Origin: Sellimonas sp963559135 | GTDB taxonomy: Bacteria > Bacillota > Clostridia > Lachnospirales > Lachnospiraceae | Direction: 5' to 3' | Assembly: GCA_963559135.1 (NCBI GenBank) | Contig: CAUWJP010000010.1 | Span: forward strand, 1-64,000 | Length of the DNA stretch: 64,000 bases | Shown here: positions 1 to 7,427 of the stretch, in pieces | How positions within the stretch are numbered: position 1 is the stretch's first letter | Layout of the letters: the number at the start of each line of letters is the position of its first letter | Position numbers and translations under genes: made by a program | The notes under the pieces: model-generated | The model's input: only the letters and a program-made list of their open reading frames with translations | Databases searched by the model: none | What the model was told of the DNA's origin: nothing

Positions 1-326
1 TAAAAGAGTACACAAAACACTCAATTATACGCCGTACAGCCCAGTGTTTACAAGGAGTTGAGGGTACCCTACTAGAAATGGTGGATGAACCGACCTCCGC
101 GCTGGACTCGATTTCTACTTCTAAAATTGAAGACCTTGCAGCAGATCTGAAAAAAGATTATACTATTGCTATGGTAACACACAATATGCAGCAAGCAGTA
201 CGAATTTCCGATAATACAGCATTTTTCCTTCTGGGAGAAATGATTGAGTACAACAACACGGAAAAATTATTCTCTATACCATCAGATAAGAGAACAGAAG
301 ATTATATCACAGGGAGGTTCGGCTAA
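1..326 (+). CDS. pstB: PstB, phosphate ABC transporter ATPase, C-terminal part (5' end missing or degraded)
   Basis: The last ~83 codons match the C-terminal half of PstB, the ATPase that powers PstCA phosphate import: Walker B/D-loop region DEPTSALD, H-loop VTHNMQQA, and the usual ending DYITGRFG. phoU follows after 2 bp, as in pst-phoU operons. The frame stays open back to position 3, but the codons before the Walker B region do not read as the expected LSGGQQQR signature helix. Only scattered similarity remains, and Walker B reads LLEMVDEP instead of LLMDEP. Either the copy is damaged, the window starts in poor sequence, or a recombination boundary lies near position 70. Identity of the 3' part is sure; integrity of the gene is not. 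Confidence 0.75.
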   Translation, partial: KEYTKHSIIRRTAQCLQGVEGTLLEMVDEPTSALDSISTSKIEDLAADLKKDYTIAMVTHNMQQAVRISDNTAFFLLGEMIEYNNTEKLFSIPSDKRTEDYITGRFG

Positions 327-328
327 AT

Positions 329-1015
329 ATGAGAAACAAATTCGATATGCAGCTTGACTCATTAAAAGAGCAGCTCACAACGATGGGCGAGCTCTGTGAG
401 GTCGCAATCACAAAAGCGACAGAAGCGATACTGGAAGGAAAGGAAGAGCAGGCAAGAGAAGTCATTCAGGCTGATGAGGAGATCGATCAGGCTGAGAAGG
501 ATATCGAGAGACTTTGTCTGAAACTGCTTCTCCAGCAGCAACCGGTGGCAAGGGATCTGCGCCAGATTTCAGCGGCTCTGAAGATGATCACAGATATGGA
601 ACGTATCGGAGATCAGGCTTCTGACATCGCAGAGATTCTGCTTTCCACAGATATGAAAGTAGAAAAGAATAATAAAGACATTGGTGTGATGGCACAAGCA
701 GCGGCTAAAATGGTCAGAGAAAGTGTACGGGCGTACGTAGAGCAGAACATGATGCTGGCCAAAAAGGTTATGACCGCGGATGATGAAGTAGACAGACTTT
801 TTGACAAGATCAGACAGGAAATCATCGATTATATTACCAAAGAAGGCAACGATGGCGGCGAAGCAGCAGTAGACCTCATCATGGTTGCGAAGTATCTGGA
901 AAGAATCGGAGACCATGCAACCAATATTGCAGAATGGGTAGAGTTCTCCATCACCGGAAATCACCGCATTGCTACAGAAGTTCACGAAAACAGAAATTCA
1001 GGAGAGACGAAATGA
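329..1015 (+). CDS. phoU: PhoU, phosphate signalling regulator
   Basis: A 228-residue protein of normal PhoU length with the two expected three-helix repeats. Each carries the metal-binding signature ERIGDxxxxIAE, at residues 91-102 and 191-202. PhoU is a cytoplasmic protein that links the Pst transporter to the PhoR kinase and damps the Pho response when phosphate is plentiful. The gene starts 2 bp after pstB. Its stop overlaps the start of the response-regulator gene (ATGA), so pst, phoU, regulator and kinase form one transcription unit. Confidence 0.95.
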   Translation: MRNKFDMQLDSLKEQLTTMGELCEVAITKATEAILEGKEEQAREVIQADEEIDQAEKDIERLCLKLLLQQQPVARDLRQISAALKMITDMERIGDQASDIAEILLSTDMKVEKNNKDIGVMAQAAAKMVRESVRAYVEQNMMLAKKVMTADDEVDRLFDKIRQEIIDYITKEGNDGGEAAVDLIMVAKYLERIGDHATNIAEWVEFSITGNHRIATEVHENRNSGETK

Positions 1016-1695
1016 TTTTTTGTGTAGAAGACGACAGGAATATTAGAGAACTGGTAGTATACACATTATCAAGTACAGGCATGGAAGCGGAAGGATTTGA
1101 AGACGGTGAAGTGTTTTTTAAAGCTTTGGCAGAACGGCTGCCAGAGCTTATTTTGCTTGATATCATGCTGCCTGGAGAGGATGGACTGACCATTCTGAAA
1201 AAGCTGAAAAACAATAAAAAGACGAAAGACATTCCGGTCATCATGGTGACGGCCAAGGGAACAGAGTACGACAAGGTATCCGGATTGGATGCCGGTGCGG
1301 ATGATTATGTGACCAAGCCGTTTGGAATGATGGAACTTGTCTCAAGAATCAAGGCAGTTTTGCGGCGGACGAAGAAAAAAGAAGAGGTCGAGGTTCTCAA
1401 AGCGGGTCTGATCGTCTTAAATGAGAAGAAACATGAAGTCCTTGTGGACGGAGTACATGTTAATCTGACACTGAAAGAATATGAGATGCTTAAAAGGCTG
1501 ATGCATAATAAAGGTATTGTCCTGACAAGAGACCGGCTTCTTGAAGAAATCTGGGGATATGATTTCGACGGCGAGACGCGTACGGTTGACGTACATATCC
1601 GGACGCTGCGCCAGAAGCTTGGAAAAGCGGGAGAAGAAATCGAGACTGTACGAGGTGTCGGTTACCGGATCACGGAGGATCAGGAGGAAGTATGA
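1012..1695 (+). CDS. phoP: PhoP/PhoB-type OmpR-family response regulator
   Basis: A 227-residue regulator: receiver domain (acidic pair D7/D8, phospho-acceptor D50 in ILLDIMLP, T80, K102 in TKPF) and a C-terminal winged helix (TVDVHIRTLRQKLG, VRGVGYRI). The frame is open further upstream, but the start at 1012 overlaps the phoU stop, sits 6-7 bases after GGAGAG, and gives the canonical N-terminus MIFCVEDD. Position after pstB-phoU and before a PhoR-like kinase makes it the likely phosphate-starvation regulator. This is inferred from context, since OmpR-family sequences alone do not give specificity. Confidence 0.9.
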   Translation: MIFCVEDDRNIRELVVYTLSSTGMEAEGFEDGEVFFKALAERLPELILLDIMLPGEDGLTILKKLKNNKKTKDIPVIMVTAKGTEYDKVSGLDAGADDYVTKPFGMMELVSRIKAVLRRTKKKEEVEVLKAGLIVLNEKKHEVLVDGVHVNLTLKEYEMLKRLMHNKGIVLTRDRLLEEIWGYDFDGETRTVDVHIRTLRQKLGKAGEEIETVRGVGYRITEDQEEV

Positions 1696-3038
1696 GAAAC
1701 AAGATCCAGAGAAATATGGTGTTTATCATCGTGTTGACGCTCCTGGCATCCTATGCGTTTATTATCGGGATTGTCTACAGCCAGACATATCGGATCATGC
1801 GGCAGGACGCAAGACAGGAGGCGGCCTATATCAAGGAGGCTATCAACCTTCTGGGAAGTGGATATCTGCAGGAGATGGATGACGTCAATACGGATACAAG
1901 GGTGACGCAGATCGATCAGGAGGGGAATGTGTTATATGATTCCCAGGGGATCGACAGCAAGGATGAAAATCATGCCCAGAGAAAGGAAGTCAAAGAAGCG
2001 CTTGCGGATGGTGAGGGACAGGATAAGCGTATGTCCGAGACCGTAGGGCAGGAATTGTATTACTATGCCACGCTTCTGGATGACGGGACGGTTCTTCGGG
2101 TTGCAAAGTCCATGGACGGTGTAAGCAGCACGGCAGTAAGGATTCTTCCTTATATGTTTGGAATCGGTCTTGCTCTTGTAATTATTGCATGGAGACTTTC
2201 CAAATGGGTGGCGAATCGTCTCGTACAGCCGATCAATGAGCTGGATCTGGAACATCCGATCGATAATGATGTCTATGAAGAACTGACGCCGCTTTTGCTC
2301 AGCATGGAGAACCAGAAAAAAGAAAAAGAAAAAAATGAGCAGATGCGAAAAGAGTTTTCGGCCAATGTTTCTCATGAGCTGAAGACTCCGTTGACATCTA
2401 TTTCCGGCTATGCTGAGATTATGAAAAGCGGGCTTGTAAAGCAGGAGGATGTACCGGGATTCGCGGAGCGGATTTATAAGGAGGCAAGCCGGCTGATTGT
2501 GCTTGTGGAAGATATCATCAAGCTTTCCAAGCTGGATGAAGGCGGTGTGGGACTGGAGAAAGAAAAGGTGGATCTTTACAGTATCTGTGAGGATGTCCTG
2601 ATGCGTCTGGAAAATATGGCTCACCGTCATCATGTTTTACTGGATCTTAGTGGGGAAAAAGTTGAGTATGAAGGAGTGTACCGGGTTCTGGACGAGATGG
2701 TATGGAATCTGTGTGAAAATGCAATCAAATATAATAAGCCGGGGGGACAGGTACATGTCTGGGTCGGCAATACATTAAGTGGACCGAAGATCATCGTCAA
2801 AGATACCGGAATTGGAATTCCGAAGGAAGAACAGGAGCGGATCTTCGAACGTTTCTACCGGGTGGATAAGAGCCACTCCAAGGAGACGGGAGGCACAGGA
2901 CTTGGTCTTTCCATCGTCAAACATGGAGCGGTCATCCACAATATTCATATTGGAACTGACAGTGAGGTTGGAAAAGGAACAGCTATTACCCTTTCTTTTT
3001 CAAAAAGCAATTCAGCGTTAGAGACTGAAGAGCAGTAA
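1692..3038 (+). CDS. phoR: PhoR-type sensor histidine kinase
   Basis: A 448-residue membrane kinase. Transmembrane segments lie near residues 10-30 and 150-168 with an extracytoplasmic sensor region between. They are followed by a short linker rich in Lys/Glu, the H-box SHELKTPL (H228), N-box NLCENAIKYN, and ATP-lid motifs DTGIGI and GTGLGLSIV. The start overlaps the regulator stop, so the pair is translationally coupled. The 3' end overlaps by 53 bp the end of the convergent YitT gene, with no space for a separate terminator. Probable partner of the upstream regulator in phosphate sensing. Confidence 0.9.
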   Translation: MRNKIQRNMVFIIVLTLLASYAFIIGIVYSQTYRIMRQDARQEAAYIKEAINLLGSGYLQEMDDVNTDTRVTQIDQEGNVLYDSQGIDSKDENHAQRKEVKEALADGEGQDKRMSETVGQELYYYATLLDDGTVLRVAKSMDGVSSTAVRILPYMFGIGLALVIIAWRLSKWVANRLVQPINELDLEHPIDNDVYEELTPLLLSMENQKKEKEKNEQMRKEFSANVSHELKTPLTSISGYAEIMKSGLVKQEDVPGFAERIYKEASRLIVLVEDIIKLSKLDEGGVGLEKEKVDLYSICEDVLMRLENMAHRHHVLLDLSGEKVEYEGVYRVLDEMVWNLCENAIKYNKPGGQVHVWVGNTLSGPKIIVKDTGIGIPKEEQERIFERFYRVDKSHSKETGGTGLGLSIVKHGAVIHNIHIGTDSEVGKGTAITLSFSKSNSALETEEQ

Positions 3039-3582
3039 AACCGATCCCGGTTAGGACGGATATGATTCCATAAGATAGAAGTCCGAAAAGCAGTACGCAC
3101 GTATTAATGAGATACATAGTAAGTGCGATATTGATTTTCGGATTTTTTTTGTTCAGAATCAATGCAATGACATCAAAGCCGACAGCCGTGGATTCGGAAC
3201 TGATACAGAAATAATATCCGATACCTACAAGGAATCCGGCCAGAACCATACCGATGACCGGATGAACAAGGATGGAACATCCAAAGCCATGCAGGACCGA
3301 AAACAGGATGAGATAACAAAAACAGCTGAATACGGTTCCTGTAAAAAATTTCTTTCCAAGAAAGATATAACATAAGATCAGAAGCAGGATTGTAAAAAAA
3401 TCTACAAGGTAAGTCAAGTCGATAGAAATCAGGTTTCCAAGAATCATGGAAAAACTTGTAACACCGCCGTTTACGATCTCGTTTGGGACGGTAATAAAGG
3501 CATATGCCCCGGTAATCAGGAAATTTCCCAAAATTATTTTCAAGCAGCGTTTTATGCTTTGAGGAGTAACTGGCAGTTTCAT
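2986..3582 (-). CDS. YitT/YczE-family integral membrane protein (short form)
   Basis: About 198 residues with five to six hydrophobic helices. The early motif GAYAFITVPNEIVNGGVTS and the later SSESTAVGFDVIALILNKK are typical of YitT proteins, whose function is unknown. It lacks the C-terminal DUF2179 domain found in full-length members; the second YitT gene at 39.6 kb has it. An ATG at 3597 is possible, but the one at 3582 is 7 bases after GGAAGGA, which itself lies over the stop region of the upstream LysR gene. The two genes are therefore probably translationally coupled. Confidence 0.75.
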   Translation of the reverse strand: MKLPVTPQSIKRCLKIILGNFLITGAYAFITVPNEIVNGGVTSFSMILGNLISIDLTYLVDFFTILLLILCYIFLGKKFFTGTVFSCFCYLILFSVLHGFGCSILVHPVIGMVLAGFLVGIGYYFCISSESTAVGFDVIALILNKKNPKINIALTMYLINTCVLLFGLLSYGIISVLTGIGFTALQSLTLNCFLKKKG

Positions 3583-3584
3583 AA

Positions 3585-4463
3585 CTATTCCTTCCATTCT
3601 TCAAAAATAGTACGGTAACGGGAAGCAAACATGCTTCCCTTTTGCCATATCAGGGTAAAATCATGCATAATAGAGAAATCTTCCGGCGTGATGTCAAACA
3701 GTGTGCCGTTCTCAAGCTCTTCCGCTGCGGCAGACTGGTACAAAAATGTGATACCAAGTCCGGCTGAAACAATGGATTTCAGTGCAGAAATATTTCCGAT
3801 CTCGGAGACGCCGGAAAAATCGTGGATGGAAAGATTGCGCGCCTCCAGATGCTTTTCCAGAATCTCTCTGGTACCGGAGCCGGGCTCCCGTACAAGAAGC
3901 TTCTGATCCAGAAGATCGAGAAGAGAGCGGGGATGTCCGTCACCAAAAAGCGGTGCACCCGCAACGGCAATGTAAGGCTCTGAGGAAAACGTCAGGTAGT
4001 CGTACTGGGTTTTGTCAAAATATCCTTCTACAATGGCAAAATCGATCTCACCGTCTGAGATGCGGTCAAGCAGCTCGTGGGTGTTTGCGGTGATCATGGT
4101 CAGGACGGTGTCAGGATGACGCATCTGATATTCGATCAGAAACCGTGGCATGACATATTCACCAATCGTAAGAGTCGCCCCAAAGATCAGGGCCGGCTTT
4201 TTTTTCTGCATGGAAAGGAGTTGTTCCTTCAGGTAAACCTGGTCATGGCTCAAAGTCGTAAAGGCGTGGAGCAGATATTCTCCGGCCTCGGTCAGAACCG
4301 GCTTTTTGCCCTGAAACGTAAAGAGCCTTGTCTGATAATATTCTTCGATATAACGAATGTGCTGCGACACAGCAGGCTGTGTGATATGAAGCGCCTCGGC
4401 AGCCTTTGTGAAATTCATGTACTTACAGACTTCTAAAAATGTATAAATACGGAAATCCAACAT
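3585..4463 (-). CDS. LysR-family transcriptional regulator (CbbR/YeiE-like)
   Basis: A 292-residue LysR regulator: N-terminal winged helix-turn-helix (FTKAAEALHITQPAVSQHIRY, residues ~18-38) and a two-lobed effector domain. It is transcribed divergently from a YeiH-type transporter. This pairing (YeiE with YeiH) is common in bacteria and usually means the regulator controls the transporter. The start codon is preceded by GGAGGAGA. An AT-rich dyad in the 124-bp divergent region is a candidate operator. The effector is unknown; YeiE-type proteins elsewhere respond to sulfite. Confidence 0.85.
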   Translation of the reverse strand: MLDFRIYTFLEVCKYMNFTKAAEALHITQPAVSQHIRYIEEYYQTRLFTFQGKKPVLTEAGEYLLHAFTTLSHDQVYLKEQLLSMQKKKPALIFGATLTIGEYVMPRFLIEYQMRHPDTVLTMITANTHELLDRISDGEIDFAIVEGYFDKTQYDYLTFSSEPYIAVAGAPLFGDGHPRSLLDLLDQKLLVREPGSGTREILEKHLEARNLSIHDFSGVSEIGNISALKSIVSAGLGITFLYQSAAAEELENGTLFDITPEDFSIMHDFTLIWQKGSMFASRYRTIFEEWKE

Positions 4464-4494
4464 TGTTCTCTCCTCCTTTCTTTTTGATCATAAC

Positions 4495-4534
4495 ATATAT
4501 TTATGAAAAAATAAATATATATAATTTTTCATAA
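4495..4534. promoter_or_regulatory. Candidate LysR operator in divergent promoter
   Basis: A perfect 10-bp inverted repeat, ATATATTTAT and ATAAATATAT, lies at 4495-4504 and 4511-4520. The core TTATGAAAAAATAA (4501-4514) recurs in opposite orientation as TTATGAAAAATTAT on the minus strand (4521-4534). Two related sites between a LysR gene and its divergent target fit the usual regulatory and activation sites. No footprint evidence. Confidence 0.5.
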
Positions 4535-4587
4535 TTCATTTCCTCTGGTATGATTACTTGCAGAAATGGGAAAGAGAGGAAACAATC

Positions 4588-5604
4588 ATGAAAACAATTC
4601 AGGAATCTTATAAAGGTATTTTGTTCTGTCTGCTGATTTCCATCCCGGCATTCCTGCTTGGAAAGCAGTTTGAGGTGGTCGGAGGGCCGGTGTTTGCGAT
4701 TCTGATCGGGATGTGCCTTGCGATGATTATTAAAAAGAGCGAGCCCCTTCAGCCGGGAATCAAGTTTACATCCAAGAAGATTTTACAGTACGCAGTAATC
4801 TTACTTGGATTTGGAATGAATCTGACGGACATTCTGGAAAAAGGCCGACAGTCTCTTCCGATTATTATTGCGACGATCACCACTTCCCTTGTGATTGCCT
4901 TTGTACTTCACAAGGTCATGCGGATTCCGTCCCAAATTTCCACCTTGGTCGGGGTAGGATCCAGCATCTGCGGCGGTTCAGCTATTGCAGCGACGGCACC
5001 GGTCATTGACGCGGACGATGAGGAGATTGCCCAGTCGATCTCCGTCATCTTTCTCTTTAATGTGATTGCGGCGCTGATTTTCCCGAAACTTGGAGCCATT
5101 CTGGGACTGAGCAATGAGGGATTCGGCCTCTTTGCCGGGACGGCGATTAATGATACCTCTTCCGTGACAGCGGCAGCAGCGGCCTGGGATGGTATTCACG
5201 GAAGCAATACGCTGGATGCGGCGACGATTGTCAAGCTGACAAGAACCCTTGCGATCATTCCGATCACCCTGGTTCTCTCCATCTTACAGATGCGAAAAGC
5301 AAAGAAAAGCGGAGAACAGGCAGGAGGAACCTTTGATCTGAAAAAGATCTTTCCATTTTTCATCCTGTTTTTCATTCTTGCTTCCATCATCACAACGGTA
5401 TTTTCACTCCCGGTATCGGTGACTGCGCCGATCAAGGAACTAAGCAAGTTTTTTATCATCATGGCGATGGCCGCTATCGGTTTTAATACCAATTTGGTGA
5501 AGCTGGTCAAAACAGGCGGGAAGCCGATTTTCATGGGGCTTTGCTGCTGGATCGGAATTGCAGGAGTCAGCCTTATGATACAGCATTTCCTGGGAATCTG
5601 GTAA
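4588..5604 (+). CDS. yeiH: YeiH/UPF0324-family putative sulfate/sulfonate exporter
   Basis: About 338 residues with roughly ten membrane helices. It contains the family signatures LLGFGMNLT, GSSICGGSAIAATAPVI and GTAINDTSSVTAAA. The family is annotated as putative sulfate exporters; transport has rarely been tested. A TTG at 4558 would extend the protein, but the ATG at 4588 has GAGAGGA 7 bases upstream and gives the usual N-terminus. It ends in a strong hairpin terminator and is divergent from its probable LysR regulator. Confidence 0.85.
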   Translation: MKTIQESYKGILFCLLISIPAFLLGKQFEVVGGPVFAILIGMCLAMIIKKSEPLQPGIKFTSKKILQYAVILLGFGMNLTDILEKGRQSLPIIIATITTSLVIAFVLHKVMRIPSQISTLVGVGSSICGGSAIAATAPVIDADDEEIAQSISVIFLFNVIAALIFPKLGAILGLSNEGFGLFAGTAINDTSSVTAAAAAWDGIHGSNTLDAATIVKLTRTLAIIPITLVLSILQMRKAKKSGEQAGGTFDLKKIFPFFILFFILASIITTVFSLPVSVTAPIKELSKFFIIMAMAAIGFNTNLVKLVKTGGKPIFMGLCCWIGIAGVSLMIQHFLGIW

Positions 5605-5619
5605 ATGCGTAAAAGAAAA

Positions 5620-5666
5620 CTTCGGAGCATATACTATAAGAACAATAGATGCTCCGGAGTTTTTTT
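5620..5666 (+). terminator. Intrinsic terminator after yeiH; 3' arm carries the next gene's ribosome site
   Basis: An 11-bp stem (CTTCGGAGCAT at 5620-5630 with ATGCTCCGGAG at 5649-5659, one G-U pair) is followed by seven T (5660-5666). The GGAG of the 3' arm is 7 bases before the ATG of the next gene. Confidence 0.85.
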
Positions 5667-6437
5667 ATGTTTTTTCAGAAAGAATCGTGGAAAAAATACA
5701 TCCTTTTTGCCTCGGCGGCCTGCTTTTTGCTGGCGGGAGGGATCTGGTATGTAAGAGAATATACCACCGTCGGAAACAGCGTCAACGGTCATGAGATGCC
5801 CATCTGTTCTGTGGAGACGGAGGAAAAACAAATGGCTCTGACCTTTGAGACGGCCTGGGGAGAGGAAAAGACAGGAGAGATCCTGGACATATTAAAAGAA
5901 GAGAAAATACGCGCCTCTTTTTTTGTGACCGTCGGATGGATGAGGGATCATCCGGATCTGATCAGAAGAATGAAAGAGGAAGGGCATGATATCGGAACGA
6001 TGGGAGCCAGCCATGAAAATCTGTCGGAACAGCCGGCCGAGAAAATCAGGACGGAACTACAGGAAGCGAAAAAAGCAGCAGAAGAGGCAGAGATTTCCAT
6101 GGAACTGTTTCGTCCTCCCTATGGAAGATACAGCGACACTTTGATCCGGACTGCTGTGGAGGAAGGTTTTTTTACGATCTGCTGGTCAGTCGATTCCCAG
6201 GACTGGAAAAACTATGGGAAAAACAGCCTGATCCGGGAGGTCTTTGAGAGTGAAGAGTTCCGAAATGGAGCTATCATACGCCTGAACAGCGAAGCGAAGC
6301 ATACAAAAGAAGCGTTAAAAGAGCTGATTGAAAAAACAGAGGAAAAGGGATATGAGATCGTTCCGGTTTCGGAGATGATATTTCGGGAAAATTACCACAT
6401 GGATGTAAAAGGAAGACAGATTCCCCGGATGACATAA
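5667..6437 (+). CDS. PdaB-like polysaccharide deacetylase homologue lacking metal ligands (probable pseudoenzyme)
   Basis: About 256 residues: a signal-anchor helix (residues ~8-27) and then a NodB-fold domain closest in pattern to PdaB, including the typical PdaB ending after the fold (residues ~235-250). The catalytic motifs are altered. The usual FDxAWG reads TFETAWG, so Asp is replaced by Glu. The HxxxH metal motif reads TMGASH, so the first His is lost. The late His of the LFH motif is Asn in IRLNS. The RPPYGRYS and DSQDWKNY motifs remain. It is thus probably an outer-face membrane protein without deacetylase activity. The start at 5667 follows GGAG by 7 bases; an in-frame ATG at 5649 lies inside the terminator stem and is unlikely. 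Confidence 0.8.
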   Translation: MFFQKESWKKYILFASAACFLLAGGIWYVREYTTVGNSVNGHEMPICSVETEEKQMALTFETAWGEEKTGEILDILKEEKIRASFFVTVGWMRDHPDLIRRMKEEGHDIGTMGASHENLSEQPAEKIRTELQEAKKAAEEAEISMELFRPPYGRYSDTLIRTAVEEGFFTICWSVDSQDWKNYGKNSLIREVFESEEFRNGAIIRLNSEAKHTKEALKELIEKTEEKGYEIVPVSEMIFRENYHMDVKGRQIPRMT

Positions 6438-6484
6438 AATGCCGCCTTTCTTCATACAATACCAGAAAACAACAGGAGGAATGT

Positions 6485-7294
6485 GTGCAGATGCATTTTG
6501 TAAAAATGGAGGGCTGCGGAAATGACTATATCTATGTGGATCAGGAAAAAGAGCAGATTACAAGTCCCCAGACCCTTGCAAGAAAAATCAGTGACCGGCA
6601 TTTTGGCGTCGGCGCGGACGGCATGATTCTGATCTGTCCGTCCGATACGGCAGACTGCCGGATGGAAATGTATAATGCGGACGGTTCCAGAGGAACCATG
6701 TGCGGAAACGGTGTCCGCTGTGTGGCAAGATATCTTTATGATTATAAAAAGATCCGGAAAGAGAAGATCGCGGTGGAAACCGACAGTGGGATCCATACCG
6801 TTCGGATTCTGGAGGACTCCGGGAAGGCAACAGTCGACATGGGCTTCCCGGTCATTGAGGAAGAGCCTCATGTGATCTCGATGGAGGGCCGAAAGACGGA
6901 GATGATACTTGTTTCCATGGGAAATCCCCATGCTGTCATCTTTATGGAGCCGGAGGAGGGAAGCTGGAAGAACTGGGATATGAAAAAAGCGGAGACGATC
7001 AGTACCCATTCGGATTTTCCGGACGGGATCAATGTGGAACTGGTGCAGGTATATTCCGAAACCGGAATGAAGATCCGTGTGTGGGAGAGAGGAAGCAAGG
7101 AGACGCTTTCCTGCGGAAGCGGGGCATGTGCAGCTGCTGCTGCGGCCATCCGGACCGAGCGGACAAAGGAAAAAGTCAATATCGAAATGCCGGGCGGTAT
7201 GCTGGAAGTAGAATGGAGAAAGATGGAGGGAATGTACTTGACTGGAGGGTGTCGGTTTGTATGTGAAGGAGAGTATCCTGGAAGCATCGCATAG
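6485..7294 (+). CDS. dapF: Diaminopimelate epimerase
   Basis: A 269-residue DapF, which converts LL- to meso-diaminopimelate for lysine and peptidoglycan synthesis in the cytoplasm. The two active-site cysteines are visible: C73 in MCGNGVRCVAR and C210 in LSCGSGACAAA. The N-terminus MEGCGNDYIYVD is typical. The AGGAGGA site (6474-6480) lies 4 bases before a GTG at 6485 and 10 before an ATG at 6491; either could be the start, differing by two residues. It precedes dapL, the preceding enzyme of the pathway, but dapL has its own promoter. Confidence 0.95.
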   Translation: MQMHFVKMEGCGNDYIYVDQEKEQITSPQTLARKISDRHFGVGADGMILICPSDTADCRMEMYNADGSRGTMCGNGVRCVARYLYDYKKIRKEKIAVETDSGIHTVRILEDSGKATVDMGFPVIEEEPHVISMEGRKTEMILVSMGNPHAVIFMEPEEGSWKNWDMKKAETISTHSDFPDGINVELVQVYSETGMKIRVWERGSKETLSCGSGACAAAAAAIRTERTKEKVNIEMPGGMLEVEWRKMEGMYLTGGCRFVCEGEYPGSIA

Positions 7295-7308
7295 CCGGAA
7301 ATAACGAG

Positions 7309-7330
7309 CGTAGTACGAAATTGTACTACG
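7309..7330. promoter_or_regulatory. Perfect inverted repeat between dapF and dapL
   Basis: CGTAGTAC and GTACTACG flank a 6-base spacer. No T-run follows, so it is a poor terminator. Lying just upstream of the dapL promoter, it could be a repressor site or a weak RNA hairpin. Confidence 0.4.
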
Positions 7331-7346
7331 GATCTGGAAAATCTCC

Positions 7347-7375
7347 TTTACGTGTTTCTTGAAATGTGTTATGAT
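7347..7375 (+). promoter_or_regulatory. Probable sigma-A promoter of dapL
   Basis: TTTACG (7347-7352) and TATGAT (7370-7375) are separated by 17 bp, 52 bp upstream of the dapL start. Confidence 0.5.
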
Positions 7376-7427
7376 AGACGCGGCATGAGTTTAATACATT
7401 AAAGAAATAAAGAGAAGGAGACAAGGT

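Noticed and set aside
1932..2633. 233-codon minus-strand frame opposite phoR
   Set aside because: Antisense to the kinase; low-complexity Phe/His/Leu content typical of shadow frames.
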